Assembly (NCBI RefSeq): GCF_029851875.1
Contig: NZ_JARKVC010000032.1
Location: 1 to 64,000 of the forward strand
Direction of reading: 5' to 3'
Source: Actinomyces sp.
GTDB taxonomy: Bacteria > Actinomycetota > Actinomycetes > Actinomycetales > Actinomycetaceae
Length of the DNA: 64,000 nt
In this document: positions 36,829-46,136 of the stretch, piece by piece
Position numbering within the stretch: position 1 is the first letter of the stretch
Layout of the letters: each line of letters begins with the position of its first letter
Program-made: the position numbers and the translations under genes
The notes under the pieces: generated by a model
What the model was told of the DNA's origin: nothing
The model's database searches: none
What the model saw: the letters and a program-made list of their open reading frames with translations, nothing else

Positions 36829-37178
36829 CCCCCGTCCCGCCTCTCGCTCATCGGATGCTCCTCCGCCAGAAGCCCGCGACGCACCATCTCCCCCAGGAAT
36901 GTCGCCACATCCGCACGTATCTCATCCGCTGTGGCGCCCACGCACTCGGCCACCCGCCTGGTGACAGCGTCGTTGTCACCAGGCGGCTCCTCCTGGTCGG
37001 CAGCCGAGGCATCCACCTGCCCATGACCAGATGCGAGTCGACCAACCGCTGCCCGCCAGATGAGAGCGGCAGAGTCAGACAGGACGAGGAGAGGACCATC
37101 CGGAAGAGGGGCGACGTAGACAGCGGCAGCCTCATCGTCATACACGTATCCGGTGCGGGGAGCGACAACATACGTCAT
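36825..37178 (-). CDS. PqqD-like protein
   Basis: A 117-aa protein with the PqqD winged-helix fold by pattern: GYVYDDEAAAVYVAPLPDGP, then LLVLSDSAALIWRAAV and a C-terminal helix pair (EIRADVATFLGEMVRRGLL). PqqD proteins present peptides or serve as small adaptors in peptide-modifying systems. Here it sits between a nucleotidyltransferase and the tyrosine phosphatase with overlaps on both sides, as in HPr-rel-A-type gene sets. Function in polysaccharide synthesis is inferred only from context. Confidence 0.75.
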   Translation of the reverse strand: MTYVVAPRTGYVYDDEAAAVYVAPLPDGPLLVLSDSAALIWRAAVGRLASGHGQVDASAADQEEPPGDNDAVTRRVAECVGATADEIRADVATFLGEMVRRGLLAEEHPMSERRDGG

Positions 37179-38044
37179 TTCCTCAGCGCCCTCCTGATCT
37201 CACTGACACCAGCACCGAGTCGGTGAAAGAACTCTTGAGCTATCTCACTACGAGTCGGCTGGCGGTGCAGCCGCATGGCCAGGTGGTCCCGATTGACCAG
37301 AAGGGCTCGCAACGCCAGACGAGTCTTTGCCTTGGCCCCGGGCGCCGCCTTCACACGCGCTGACCACTCGGACAGCCTGGAATGCGAGCTTCCGGAGAAC
37401 ACCTGCCACAGGTCGTGAGCGGGGTCATCTGCGTAGAGGTCAAGCTGTCCTAGTGCTGCCGCCAGAGCAACTTCGGCATCAAGCGATACTGCAAGTCGTC
37501 GGATCGCGTCACGCGCGTCCCGTTCCAGTCCCGACCAAGCACGCGCATAGTCAGGGTCAGCCTCGCCGGCGCCATTGCGGGCCAGGTGCAGCAGGAGCAG
37601 CAGCCGTTGGGCTGACAGACCTGGGACAGCGCATACGATCCCTGCCAGCTTCGCCGCCTGTCGCCCCTGCCAGAGCTGCTCAAACGCGTCGTGCGCCCGC
37701 ATCCCAGGGAATACTTTATGAACATCCGCGTACCCCCAGGAGTCATGAAAGTACGTCGCTGCGTGCTCGAAGGCGGAGCCGGTCTCAAAGGAAGTCACCG
37801 GCGTCCAACCGTGAGCGGCAAGCAGATCGAGAAACGAGCCCACATGCTCTGGACGCACCAAGACGTCAGCGTCTGTCGAGCCCGTCCGTGGCCGCCCGAT
37901 CTCCGGCGAGACTGCAGGACCTTTGATGTGCAACAGGTCTAGCCCGTCTTCAGAAGCAATCACCTGGAGCGCCGCGTGCGCGAGATAAGCACGTAGCCCA
38001 ACAGGAACCGCAGGCTCTCGACTCTCTGACGCGGAAGAAGTCAT
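37175..38044 (-). CDS. Nucleotidyltransferase family protein (NTP_transf_5 type)
   Basis: A 289-aa protein of the nucleotidyltransferase-like family seen in exopolysaccharide loci. The motif STDADVLVRPEHVGSFLDLL near residue 55 supplies the paired acidic residues of the Pol-beta-like fold, preceded by LLHIKGPAVS. YFHDSWGYADVHKVFPG is also family-like. Substrate unknown. First gene of the operon nucleotidyltransferase-PqqD-phosphatase-BY-kinase; its stop overlaps the PqqD start. Confidence 0.8.
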   Translation of the reverse strand: MTSSASESREPAVPVGLRAYLAHAALQVIASEDGLDLLHIKGPAVSPEIGRPRTGSTDADVLVRPEHVGSFLDLLAAHGWTPVTSFETGSAFEHAATYFHDSWGYADVHKVFPGMRAHDAFEQLWQGRQAAKLAGIVCAVPGLSAQRLLLLLHLARNGAGEADPDYARAWSGLERDARDAIRRLAVSLDAEVALAAALGQLDLYADDPAHDLWQVFSGSSHSRLSEWSARVKAAPGAKAKTRLALRALLVNRDHLAMRLHRQPTRSEIAQEFFHRLGAGVSEIRRALRK

Positions 38045-38209
38045 GGGATCAGCCTACAGCCGCCCACGGTTCCACCCACAGCCTGGTGCATACTTCGTAC
38101 ACAGTTGTCAATAACTGACGGACAACCCCTTGCATATGCAGGGCTGTACGCTAAGGGACATGATGAGTTGTCCGCCACCCTCAATTTCCACGGGACGTAC
38201 ACACTGACG
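38045..38209. promoter_or_regulatory. Divergent promoter region of the two polysaccharide operons
   Basis: 165 bp between the minus-strand control operon and the plus-strand assembly operon. It contains GTTGTC (38104-38109) and GACAAC (38121-38126) as an inverted pair, another GTTGTCC near 38167, and a perfect 10-bp palindrome TGCATATGCA at 38131-38140. One of these may be an operator. I cannot assign -10 and -35 boxes with confidence. Confidence 0.45.
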
Positions 38210-40024
38210 ATGAACACGCTACGCACATACCGCCACTATCTTGGCGTGCTTCTCAACCGACGTCAGCGGTGGCAGCTGGCGATCGCTGCGGTCGGCAGCA
38301 TCGTCCTCGCCCTCATGGACACTGCGTCGGTACTTCTGACCGCCCCTCTTCTCGTTGCACTGAGCGGGCAGTGGGATTCGGGAGTCGCCGGAAGCATTGC
38401 ACGCATGCTCGACGTCACCTCTCAAGGCGATCTCATCACGATCTTGCTTCTATTGACGGTTGGCGGATTTATCCTCAAGGACCTGCTCACCATCGGCTAC
38501 AGCTGGTGGTCCGCGTCCTTCACCAACAAGATGCGGGCCCACGCCCAGGTCGAGGCAACTGACTACTACATGCGTCTGCCCTACCACGAGCACTCCCACC
38601 TCAGCCTCGCCCTCATCATCAGAAAGACGTCAACGTCAGTCATTCAGACATACCAGACATTCATTGGCGGAATTCTTGGACTTACCAGCCAGGTATTCCT
38701 TGTCGCCTGCATCTCGGTCGCACTGGTTGTAGCGACACCGATTATGTCCATCACGTTGATACTCGTTGCCACTCTCACCTCCTGGGTATTCATCCGTGTC
38801 ATCAAACCCGTTAACGAACGCATCGGACAAGAGGGGCTCTCGACAGCGGAAGAGTCTTACTCGGCAACGATCGACGCCTTCGGCGCCATCCGGGAGACAC
38901 AGCTGCGCCATTCATACCGTTTTTTTCTTGACGCGATCGCAACGCCAACCTATCGTAGCGCTCAACTTCAGCGAAATTCAACATTTCTTAACGGTCTCCC
39001 GAAACAACTGATCGAGATCCTCTTTATGGTGAGCCTGGCAGTCGGCTTCCTCGTAGCCACCCTCACTGGCCAGGCGACAAATGTCCTGGCATCACTCGCG
39101 CTTCTCATGGCGGGCGCTTTTCGACTCCTACCAACTTTCTCCGCCATGATCGGTTCCCTGAACAGCATCCGGCAGGGAGAAGCCGCTGCCCGGGAATACG
39201 TTGCGGATCGTCTCGCTGCGAAGAGCAGGAACGACCTCATCCCAGTGACAGACAAGGGGAACGGAGCACCCACTCCTCTGACTGAGTCGTTGTCCTTGAG
39301 AGATGTTCATTTCCGCTACTCGCCACGGTCACCCGAGGTACTGCACGGTGTCACCATGGAGATCGCGGCAGGTTCGACGGTCGCTTTTGTCGGTTCCTCA
39401 GGTGCCGGTAAGTCCACCTTGCTCGATCTCCTCATGGGGCTCCAGGAGCCGACATCCGGCACGATCATGGTCGATGGCGTGGACATCTCCTCCGCCATGT
39501 ACGGCTGGCAGCGCAACATTGGGGTGGTCCCCCAAGAGGTCTTCATCACCGATCGCACGATCGCCGAGAACGTTGCCTTCGACCAGGCCAAGGAGGATAT
39601 CGACGAGGACCTGGTCCGGCAGGCTCTCAGGCAGGCAGACATCCTCAACTTTGTCGACAGCCACCCCGAGGGGATCTGGTCCTCCTTCGGGGAGCGCGGA
39701 CGGCGCCTGTCCGGCGGACAGCGTCAACGGATCGGCATCGCGCGGGCGCTGTACCGCCAGCCCTCCGTGCTCATCCTGGATGAGGCCACATCCGCCCTGG
39801 ACAATGAGACCGAGGCGCGTATCGCGGCCACCGTGGCTGTCCTAGGCAGTGAGATCACTGTCATCATCGTCGCCCACCGCTTGTCCACCGTACGTGACGC
39901 CGACATGATCGCCTATCTCGAGCACGGTCGCGTGGAGGCTACCGGTACTTTCAGCGAGCTCCAGGAACGCAGTGAGGGATTCCGGCACCTGGTGGAGCTG
40001 GCCTCTCTGGAGGAGCGACCATGA
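38210..40024 (+). CDS. ABC exporter, likely lipid-linked glycan flippase
   Basis: A 604-aa half-transporter with an N-terminal membrane domain of about six helices and a C-terminal ATPase. Walker A is GSSGAGKSTLL, signature RLSGGQRQRIGIARA, Walker B SVLILDEATSALD, followed by the H-loop IIVAHRLSTV. The layout is like PglK/MsbA-type flippases. The ATG at 38210 is chosen; a TTG at 38105 in frame is less likely. No Wzx-type flippase is present in the locus, so this exporter probably moves the lipid-linked oligosaccharide. The next gene overlaps its stop (ATGA). Confidence 0.88.
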   Translation: MNTLRTYRHYLGVLLNRRQRWQLAIAAVGSIVLALMDTASVLLTAPLLVALSGQWDSGVAGSIARMLDVTSQGDLITILLLLTVGGFILKDLLTIGYSWWSASFTNKMRAHAQVEATDYYMRLPYHEHSHLSLALIIRKTSTSVIQTYQTFIGGILGLTSQVFLVACISVALVVATPIMSITLILVATLTSWVFIRVIKPVNERIGQEGLSTAEESYSATIDAFGAIRETQLRHSYRFFLDAIATPTYRSAQLQRNSTFLNGLPKQLIEILFMVSLAVGFLVATLTGQATNVLASLALLMAGAFRLLPTFSAMIGSLNSIRQGEAAAREYVADRLAAKSRNDLIPVTDKGNGAPTPLTESLSLRDVHFRYSPRSPEVLHGVTMEIAAGSTVAFVGSSGAGKSTLLDLLMGLQEPTSGTIMVDGVDISSAMYGWQRNIGVVPQEVFITDRTIAENVAFDQAKEDIDEDLVRQALRQADILNFVDSHPEGIWSSFGERGRRLSGGQRQRIGIARALYRQPSVLILDEATSALDNETEARIAATVAVLGSEITVIIVAHRLSTVRDADMIAYLEHGRVEATGTFSELQERSEGFRHLVELASLEERP

Positions 40025-41022
40025 ACCACCGCGTGAGTATTGTCATTCCGTTCTACGGAGATCCTGCTCCTGCTCAAGAGCTGATCTCCCGGCTGCAGCA
40101 GGATCACTCGCCCCTCCTGCACGAGATCATCGTCTCCGACGACGCCTCACCGACCGCGTTCCCGCACATGGACGGCGTCATCGTGACCCGCCGCGATCAC
40201 AACGGCGGTTTCGCCCAGGCGGTGAATTCCGGTGCTTCCCTGGCCACAGGAGACCTCCTTCTCATCCTCAACTCCGACCTCCACCTGTGCCGTGGCTTCC
40301 TTGATGACCTCATCACACAGGCACAGCCATGGATGCCTGCCATGGTGTCGGTCAACACGGCAGGCACATCCACCAGCGCCTCCTGGCCAGGACGGCACTT
40401 TCCGAACACGTGCCACGCCGTCGCCGAGTGGCTCCTGCCCCTGGTGCGTCTACGGCATCTCCCCGCCCTCCATGAGGCCGTGGGGCACGACACTCGTGCG
40501 GACGGCTCACGCGACATGTGCGTCGACTGGGTCGTGGGTGCTCTCATGCTCCTTCCCACCCAGGCGTTCAGAGCCGTTGGAGGGCTGGATGAGTCCTTCT
40601 ACATGAACAGCGAGGAGGTTGACCTGCAGCGTCGCTTACGTGTCCTGGGACTGCCTTCGGTCATCCTCAGCGGCCTGCACGCCGTCCATGACGGCGGAGG
40701 CTCCTCCGCTGCCGACAAGCGTGTGGCCTGGATGATGGACGGACGCCGCCGCTACCTCACCAAGTGGCGAGGGAGAACGGGACTGGCTCAGTTTGAGGCA
40801 GCCATGCTGGCTGCCACCGGAGTCAACCTCGTGTGGAACACCATCCGTCGCGCTGCCGGAACGCGCATCAGCCCATGGGGCGTGGCTCAGGAGCAGTGCC
40901 AGGTGATTCGCCACCCCGAGCAGTGGGTCCCGCTAGAGCACCGTGCGCCACGCTCGCAGCGCGGGCCGTCTTCTTCGCCTTCTTCTCACGGGGACACCCC
41001 AACGGCACGTCAGCAAGGATGA
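40021..41022 (+). CDS. Glycosyltransferase family 2
   Basis: A 333-aa GT-A enzyme. The N-terminus has VSIVIPFYGDPAPAQELISR and the metal-binding region LLILNSDLHLCRGFLD; DWVVGALMLLPTQAFRAVGGLDESFYMNSEEVDLQRRL is the acceptor-side signature of rhamnosyltransferase-like members. Its start overlaps the ABC exporter stop. Sugar and linkage are unknown. Confidence 0.9.
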   Translation: MNHRVSIVIPFYGDPAPAQELISRLQQDHSPLLHEIIVSDDASPTAFPHMDGVIVTRRDHNGGFAQAVNSGASLATGDLLLILNSDLHLCRGFLDDLITQAQPWMPAMVSVNTAGTSTSASWPGRHFPNTCHAVAEWLLPLVRLRHLPALHEAVGHDTRADGSRDMCVDWVVGALMLLPTQAFRAVGGLDESFYMNSEEVDLQRRLRVLGLPSVILSGLHAVHDGGGSSAADKRVAWMMDGRRRYLTKWRGRTGLAQFEAAMLAATGVNLVWNTIRRAAGTRISPWGVAQEQCQVIRHPEQWVPLEHRAPRSQRGPSSSPSSHGDTPTARQQG

Positions 41023-41025
41023 AGC

Positions 41026-42033
41026 ATGCCCCAGCTCCGGCTCCTCATCATCTCCCCCGCTTTCCACGGCTACTGGCGGGCCTACGAGGACGCTTTCACA
41101 CGTCTTGGCTACCGCGTACGCACCCTGCGCTACGACGAGCTTCCGAGCCGCTCAGCGAAGGTCAGGCACAAGCTCGGTGTCGAGCTGATGGACCGCCTTG
41201 GCGCTGACGGCTCCTCCCGCTGGGCCCGCAGGACGTCAGCCCTGTGCGCCAAGGAGGTTCTCTCATCACGGCCTGATCGTGTCCTCGTGATCCGGGGGGA
41301 CATCCTCGGCGAGGACTTCTGGGAGGCAGTCACCCAGGTCGGTGCCCGCCCGCTCACCCTCATCTATGACGAGGTCGCTCGTATGGGCACCTCTTACGAG
41401 CAGCTCATGAGGCATGGTCCCGTCGCCTCGTACTCGGCTCACGACACCGCCCAGCTGGCTGCACGTGGAGCACGTACCGCGCATGTTCGCGACGCCTACG
41501 ACTCTCACCTCCCCTTCCACCCGGTGGCGAGCGATGAGGTGGTCTTTATCGGCGCTCTCTACGGGTTGCGCGGCACCTACATGGAGAGTCTGCACCGCGC
41601 GCAGATCCCGGTACGCGCCTACGGCCGCTCATGGTCCCACCACATCTGGGACCGGATCCGTACCTGGGACGCTCCACGCCCGGACCTGCCAGCGCACCGT
41701 GACGTCCCCCGCGACCTGGCTTACGGCATTCAGGCCGGAGCCCTCGCCTCGCTCAACGTCCATGACCAGCAGGACGGCTTCACGATGCGGACCTATGAGA
41801 TCCCCGGAGTCGGCGGGCTCCAGCTCATCGACCGGGACGATGTCGAGGACCTGTATGAACCAGGTACCGAGGTTCTTGTCTTCCACTCATCCGAGGAACT
41901 GGTCGATCTCGTCCGACGCGCCGCGACTGATACCGCCTGGGCCCGCTCGATCCGGCGAGCCGGGCGACGCCGCACTCTGGCGGAACACACTTTCGATCAT
42001 CGCGTCCTTGAGCTCGCGGCACTGTGGGACTAG
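41026..42033 (+). CDS. CgeB-like glycosyltransferase
   Basis: A 335-aa GT-B protein of the YkvP/CgeB type. The N-terminal domain begins LRLLIISPAFHGYWRAYEDAF; the C-terminal part has VVFIGALYGLRGTYMESLH, ALASLNVHDQQDGFTMRTYE and IPGVGGLQLIDRDDVEDLYEPG, the usual end of this family. It lies 3 bp after the GT2 gene. Acceptor and donor are unknown. Confidence 0.82.
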   Translation: MPQLRLLIISPAFHGYWRAYEDAFTRLGYRVRTLRYDELPSRSAKVRHKLGVELMDRLGADGSSRWARRTSALCAKEVLSSRPDRVLVIRGDILGEDFWEAVTQVGARPLTLIYDEVARMGTSYEQLMRHGPVASYSAHDTAQLAARGARTAHVRDAYDSHLPFHPVASDEVVFIGALYGLRGTYMESLHRAQIPVRAYGRSWSHHIWDRIRTWDAPRPDLPAHRDVPRDLAYGIQAGALASLNVHDQQDGFTMRTYEIPGVGGLQLIDRDDVEDLYEPGTEVLVFHSSEELVDLVRRAATDTAWARSIRRAGRRRTLAEHTFDHRVLELAALWD

Positions 42034-42042
42034 GAGAACACC

Positions 42043-43161
42043 ATGCTGACACCCTCACCGTCCCAGGCACCCGCTGACCGGCTCCTCCACCCACGCGACC
42101 TCACCGCCTGGCAGTCCTGGGCAGCCTCCCACCACCGTCTTCGTCGCCTCAAGGCGGGCCTCACCTCGTCGGCGCGGGCTATCGCCCGCCGACAGCCGCG
42201 CCAGCCCGACGACGTCCTGGCAACGACCGGCCCTGACCCGCACGTCCTGATCGTCATCGACGCGCCGACCTCCTCACAACAGGCAGCACTTCTCCAGCCC
42301 TTGGCCCACCTGGTCTCCACGGGCCAGGACGTCGCTGTGCTGTGTCCTCGTGAGGTACTGCCACTCCTGCAGATGACCATCGCGCCCAGGAGGACAGTGA
42401 CCAGATCAGCCGCCGGCAGCCTCCCGGACTCTGACCTCACGAGCGTCTCCACGGTCCTCGCCGTCGGTCACTACCTCTCCCTGGGCTCGCAGGCTTATCG
42501 CTGGGCCAAGGAGAGGAGCGTGCGCTTCTGCGTCATCCAGCACGGGCTTCTCACTCCTTTCATGGCCCCCTTGCCCGATGACGCTCACCTCCTCGCCTGG
42601 TCCCAGGAGGACGCCGACTTCTGGATCTCCGGGCGACACGACGTGACCTACGAGGTCGTCGGCAGCCAGCTGCTGTGGCAGGCCGCCAAGGAGCCAGCCG
42701 CTCAGGTGGACCCCGACGCCCGTCCCGTCTTCTTGGGCCAGCTCCACGGCATCGAGCTCAGTCGTTCCTACATGACAAGAGTCAGCTACGACTTCTGCCG
42801 AGGCACCGGGGCCACCTATCGGCCTCATCCCTCAGAGAAGGACAAGCTCTCTCGCCTGACCCACGCCCTGTGGGAGCGTCGCGGTATCGAGATCGACCGC
42901 ACCAAGGTCCCCCTGCCTCAGATCGGTCGCCCTGTTGTCGGTGTCTTCTCCACCGGGATCCTAGAGGCTGCCGCGAGAGGAGTACCCGCGTGGCAGGTCT
43001 CTACGGCTGGGTCAGGTCTAGGCACAAAGGCCCCATCATGGCTTCAGGCTTTCCACAGCCGATATAACATGTCCTCATGGGGCAGCGCGCCGACCCCACG
43101 TCCTGATGTACCCAGGGCCGAGCCGGCGCGGGCCGTCATATACGCCCTGACCACGACATAA
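42043..43161 (+). CDS. GT-B-like protein, candidate nonulosonate transferase
   Basis: A 372-aa protein with no strong match that I recognise. Features that fit GT-B sialyl- or polysialyltransferase-like enzymes are IQHGLLTPF (residues 165-173), an RPHPSE motif at 260-265 in which His-Pro would bind CMP, and GVFSTGILEAAARGVP at 300-315 with a Ser-Thr pair. It lies directly upstream of the cytidylyltransferase and NeuB genes, in the same operon. Assignment as a CMP-sugar-using transferase is inference from motifs and position; a CDP-glycerol-type or plain capsule enzyme is the alternative. Confidence 0.6.
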   Translation: MLTPSPSQAPADRLLHPRDLTAWQSWAASHHRLRRLKAGLTSSARAIARRQPRQPDDVLATTGPDPHVLIVIDAPTSSQQAALLQPLAHLVSTGQDVAVLCPREVLPLLQMTIAPRRTVTRSAAGSLPDSDLTSVSTVLAVGHYLSLGSQAYRWAKERSVRFCVIQHGLLTPFMAPLPDDAHLLAWSQEDADFWISGRHDVTYEVVGSQLLWQAAKEPAAQVDPDARPVFLGQLHGIELSRSYMTRVSYDFCRGTGATYRPHPSEKDKLSRLTHALWERRGIEIDRTKVPLPQIGRPVVGVFSTGILEAAARGVPAWQVSTAGSGLGTKAPSWLQAFHSRYNMSSWGSAPTPRPDVPRAEPARAVIYALTTT

Positions 43162-43176
43162 AGGACCTACCCGCTC

Positions 43177-43881
43177 ATGAGCGCGCTCGCCGTCATCCCT
43201 GTTCGCGGGGGCTCCAAAGGTATCCCACGCAAGAACCTGCGAGATGTCGGCGGCAAGCCGCTGGTCGCATGGACCATCGAGCAGACCCTGGCGGCATCCT
43301 CCGAGCTGCGTGTGGTCGTCTCCACCGAGGACGCCGAGATCGCGCAGGTCGCCCGGGAGGTCGGAGCCGAGGTCATCGACCGCCCAGCAGACCTGGCGCA
43401 GGACACCACGGCCACCGAGCCCGTCGTCGTCCACGCCATGAACCTCCTGTCAACCCAGGGCTACGAGCCGGACTACGTCATGCTGCTCCAGGCCACCTCA
43501 CCGGTGCGTCGTCCCGGCACCATTGACCGGGCACTGACCCAGGCTCGTGACACCGCGGTGGACTCGTTGGTCGGCGTCGTGCCCCAGACTCCTTTCCTGT
43601 GGTGGACCGCCCGCGACGGACACGGCCCGACGGCCGACTTCGACGTCGATCATCGCCCCCGCAGGCAGGAGCTGACAGCGGACCAGATGCGCTACCGGGA
43701 GACCGGGTCCCTGTACGTCACCCGCCCCTGGCTCTACCGCGAGCGTATGAACCGTATCGGCGGGAAGATCGGGCTGTTCGTCATGGACGAGGTCGAAGGC
43801 GTCGACATTGACAGCCCTCTCGACCTCGAGCTCGCAGGAAAGACCTTGACACAGATGCAGCAAGAGGAAGGCATCGCATGA
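43177..43881 (+). CDS. Acylneuraminate (nonulosonate) cytidylyltransferase
   Basis: A 234-aa NeuA-type enzyme that activates a nonulosonic acid with CTP. The N-terminal signature reads AVIPVRGGSKGIPRKNLRDVGGKPL in two parts around the CTP site; the catalytic region has YVMLLQATSPVRRPG and the C-terminus GVDIDSPLDLELA. NeuA, LegF and PseF cannot be told apart by eye. It overlaps the next gene (ATGA). Confidence 0.93.
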   Translation: MSALAVIPVRGGSKGIPRKNLRDVGGKPLVAWTIEQTLAASSELRVVVSTEDAEIAQVAREVGAEVIDRPADLAQDTTATEPVVVHAMNLLSTQGYEPDYVMLLQATSPVRRPGTIDRALTQARDTAVDSLVGVVPQTPFLWWTARDGHGPTADFDVDHRPRRQELTADQMRYRETGSLYVTRPWLYRERMNRIGGKIGLFVMDEVEGVDIDSPLDLELAGKTLTQMQQEEGIA

Positions 43882-46136
43882 GCATCGAACGCTCCATCAC
43901 GCCCTACATCATGTTCGGCGAGGAGCCCGTCCTCAGCGCGCTGACGAAGATCAACGCCAACCGCGCCCGGACAGTCTTCCTCGTCGACGAGCACGGCACC
44001 CTCGTCGGCTCCCTGACGGACGGGGACGTGCGGCGGTGGCTGACCTCCGGTCACAACGACCTCCAGGTCCCCGCCTCGGCGGTAGCCAACCTCTCCCCAC
44101 GCTTCGTCACCGAGGGCACGATCCTGGACGAGCTCGACTGGGCGTTTCGGGACGGCGTCACCCTCATCCCGGTCCTGGACGACCGCCACCGCGTCGTCGC
44201 CATCGCCTCTCCAGGAAACGACATCTTTACCATCGGCACCCACAAGGTCGGCAAGGACCAGCCAGTCTTCATCATCGCCGAGATCGGCAACAACCACCAG
44301 GGCGAGTACACACGTGCGATCGAGCTCGTGGACCTGGCCGTGGATGCAGGCGCGGACTGCGTCAAGTTCCAGCTGCGTGACATGGACGCGCTCTACCGTG
44401 GAGCCTCCGGGCAGATCACGGCCGGCGAGGACCTGGGAGCGCAGTACACCCTGGACCTGCTCACCCGTTTCTCCCTGCCGGCAGAGGCGATGCTCAAGGT
44501 CTTCGACCACTGCCGCGAGCGCGGTATCGACATCATGTGCACCCCCTGGGACCTTCCCAGTCTCGACGTGCTGTGCCAGTACGGCGTCGACGGGCTCAAG
44601 ATCGCCTCCGCGGACCTGACGAACCACACCCTGCTGCGTGCAGCGGCACGCGAGTCCCTGCCGATGATCGTGTCCACCGGTATGAGCACCGAGGCCGAGA
44701 TCAAGGAGTCGGTGTCTCTCCTGCGACGCTACTCCGCTCCGTACGCGCTGCTGCAGTGCCAGTCCTCCTACCCCGCTCCTTTCAAGGACCTCAACCTGCG
44801 TTACATGCAGCGCCTCGCAGAGATCGGTGACTGCCCGGTCGGCTACTCCGGGCACGAGCGTGGCTTCCACGTCCCGATGGCGGCCGTGGCCATGGGAGCT
44901 GCCATCATCGAGAAGCACTTCACCACCGACCGAGGGCTTGAGGGCAATGACCACAAGGTCTCCTTGCTCCCAGACGAATTCGCCTCCATGGTCCAGCAGA
45001 TTCGTGAGGTGGAGGCCTCGCTCGGTAGTGCTGAGCCGCGCACGGTGCAGCCGGGTGAGTTCATGAACCGTGCCAATCTGGCCAAGTCCCTGGTGGCTGC
45101 CCGTGACCTGTCCGCAGGACAGAAGATCACCGGAGACGACGTCGAGGTGAAGAGCCCCGGACGGGGCCTTCAGCCCAACCGTATGACGGATCTCGTCGGA
45201 CGAGTCCTGACCCGTGATATCGCTGCCGGTGACTTTTTCTACGACGGCGACGTGAACGACGACGCCCCTCGGCCCCGCGCCTACAGCTTCCGCCGTCCCT
45301 GGGGCGTGCCCGTGCGCTACCACGACTTCCGCCGCATCCTTGCCGCCGGCGCCCAGCCCGACTTCCTGGAGTTCCACTACTCCTACAAGGACCTGGACAT
45401 GGATGTGGACGAGGTCTTCGCGGACTTCACGGACAAGCCGCTGCCTATGGGCTACACCTGCCACCTGCCAGACCTGTTCAGCGGTGACTTCATCCTGGAT
45501 CTTGCCTCGAAGGACGACGAGGTGTGGGAGCGCTCCATCCGAGAGCTCCAGCGCACCATCGACATCACCACCTCGCTGCGTCCTTACTTCCAGCAGGAGG
45601 AGGCTCCGGTCTTCATCGCGACCCTCGGCGGTTTCACCGAGTCGGGCTTTGTCTCTCCCGATGAGGTCCCAGCCATGTACGACCGCATCATCGAGGGCCT
45701 CAAGCAGGTGGACCACTCTGGTGTACGGCTTGCGCCCCAGACCCTCCCGCCCTACCCGTGGCTTCTGGGCGGTCAGAAGTACCACAACCTCTTTATGAGC
45801 CCTGAGGCCCTGGCTGACTTCGCTGAGCGTTCCGGCCTGCAGATCACCTACGACATCTCGCACTCGATGCTCTCAGCCAACCACGAGCACCGACCGCTAC
45901 GCGAGTACACCGAGATCCTGGCCCCGCTCGCGGCCCACCTGCACATCGTCGACGGCAAGGGCGTTGACGGAGAGGGCACCCAGATTGAGGAGGGCGACGT
46001 CGACTGGCCAGAGCTCGCCGAGCAGCTGGACCGTCTGGCGCCTGGTGTCTCCTTCATTCCGGAGATCTGGATGGGGCACGTCAACGACGGTGAAGGCTTC
46101 TGGAGGGCCCTGGACCGCCTGGAGAAGTACCTGTGA
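43878..46136 (+). CDS. CBS-NeuB-SAF-TIM-barrel fusion, nonulosonate synthase
   Basis: A 752-aa multidomain protein. Residues 1-115 form a CBS pair (RTVFLVDEHGTLVGSLTDGD). Residues 125-380 are a NeuB-type condensing enzyme with IAEIGNNHQG, DCVKFQ, STGMSTEAEI, SGHERG and EKHFTTDR, which would join phosphoenolpyruvate to an amino sugar. Residues 395-456 are an SAF domain (SLVAARDLSAGQKITGDDVE), as at the end of NeuB. Residues 475-752 look like a xylose-isomerase-type TIM barrel (YDISHSMLSANHEH, LHIVDGKGVDGEG). The fused barrel may supply an isomerase or epimerase step; that is inference. Usual NeuB is about 350 aa. Confidence 0.9.
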   Translation: MSIERSITPYIMFGEEPVLSALTKINANRARTVFLVDEHGTLVGSLTDGDVRRWLTSGHNDLQVPASAVANLSPRFVTEGTILDELDWAFRDGVTLIPVLDDRHRVVAIASPGNDIFTIGTHKVGKDQPVFIIAEIGNNHQGEYTRAIELVDLAVDAGADCVKFQLRDMDALYRGASGQITAGEDLGAQYTLDLLTRFSLPAEAMLKVFDHCRERGIDIMCTPWDLPSLDVLCQYGVDGLKIASADLTNHTLLRAAARESLPMIVSTGMSTEAEIKESVSLLRRYSAPYALLQCQSSYPAPFKDLNLRYMQRLAEIGDCPVGYSGHERGFHVPMAAVAMGAAIIEKHFTTDRGLEGNDHKVSLLPDEFASMVQQIREVEASLGSAEPRTVQPGEFMNRANLAKSLVAARDLSAGQKITGDDVEVKSPGRGLQPNRMTDLVGRVLTRDIAAGDFFYDGDVNDDAPRPRAYSFRRPWGVPVRYHDFRRILAAGAQPDFLEFHYSYKDLDMDVDEVFADFTDKPLPMGYTCHLPDLFSGDFILDLASKDDEVWERSIRELQRTIDITTSLRPYFQQEEAPVFIATLGGFTESGFVSPDEVPAMYDRIIEGLKQVDHSGVRLAPQTLPPYPWLLGGQKYHNLFMSPEALADFAERSGLQITYDISHSMLSANHEHRPLREYTEILAPLAAHLHIVDGKGVDGEGTQIEEGDVDWPELAEQLDRLAPGVSFIPEIWMGHVNDGEGFWRALDRLEKYL

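Noticed and set aside
43734..45863. 709-codon minus-strand frame opposite the NeuB fusion
   Set aside because: Shadow frame; no ribosome site or domain, and the plus strand is clearly coding.
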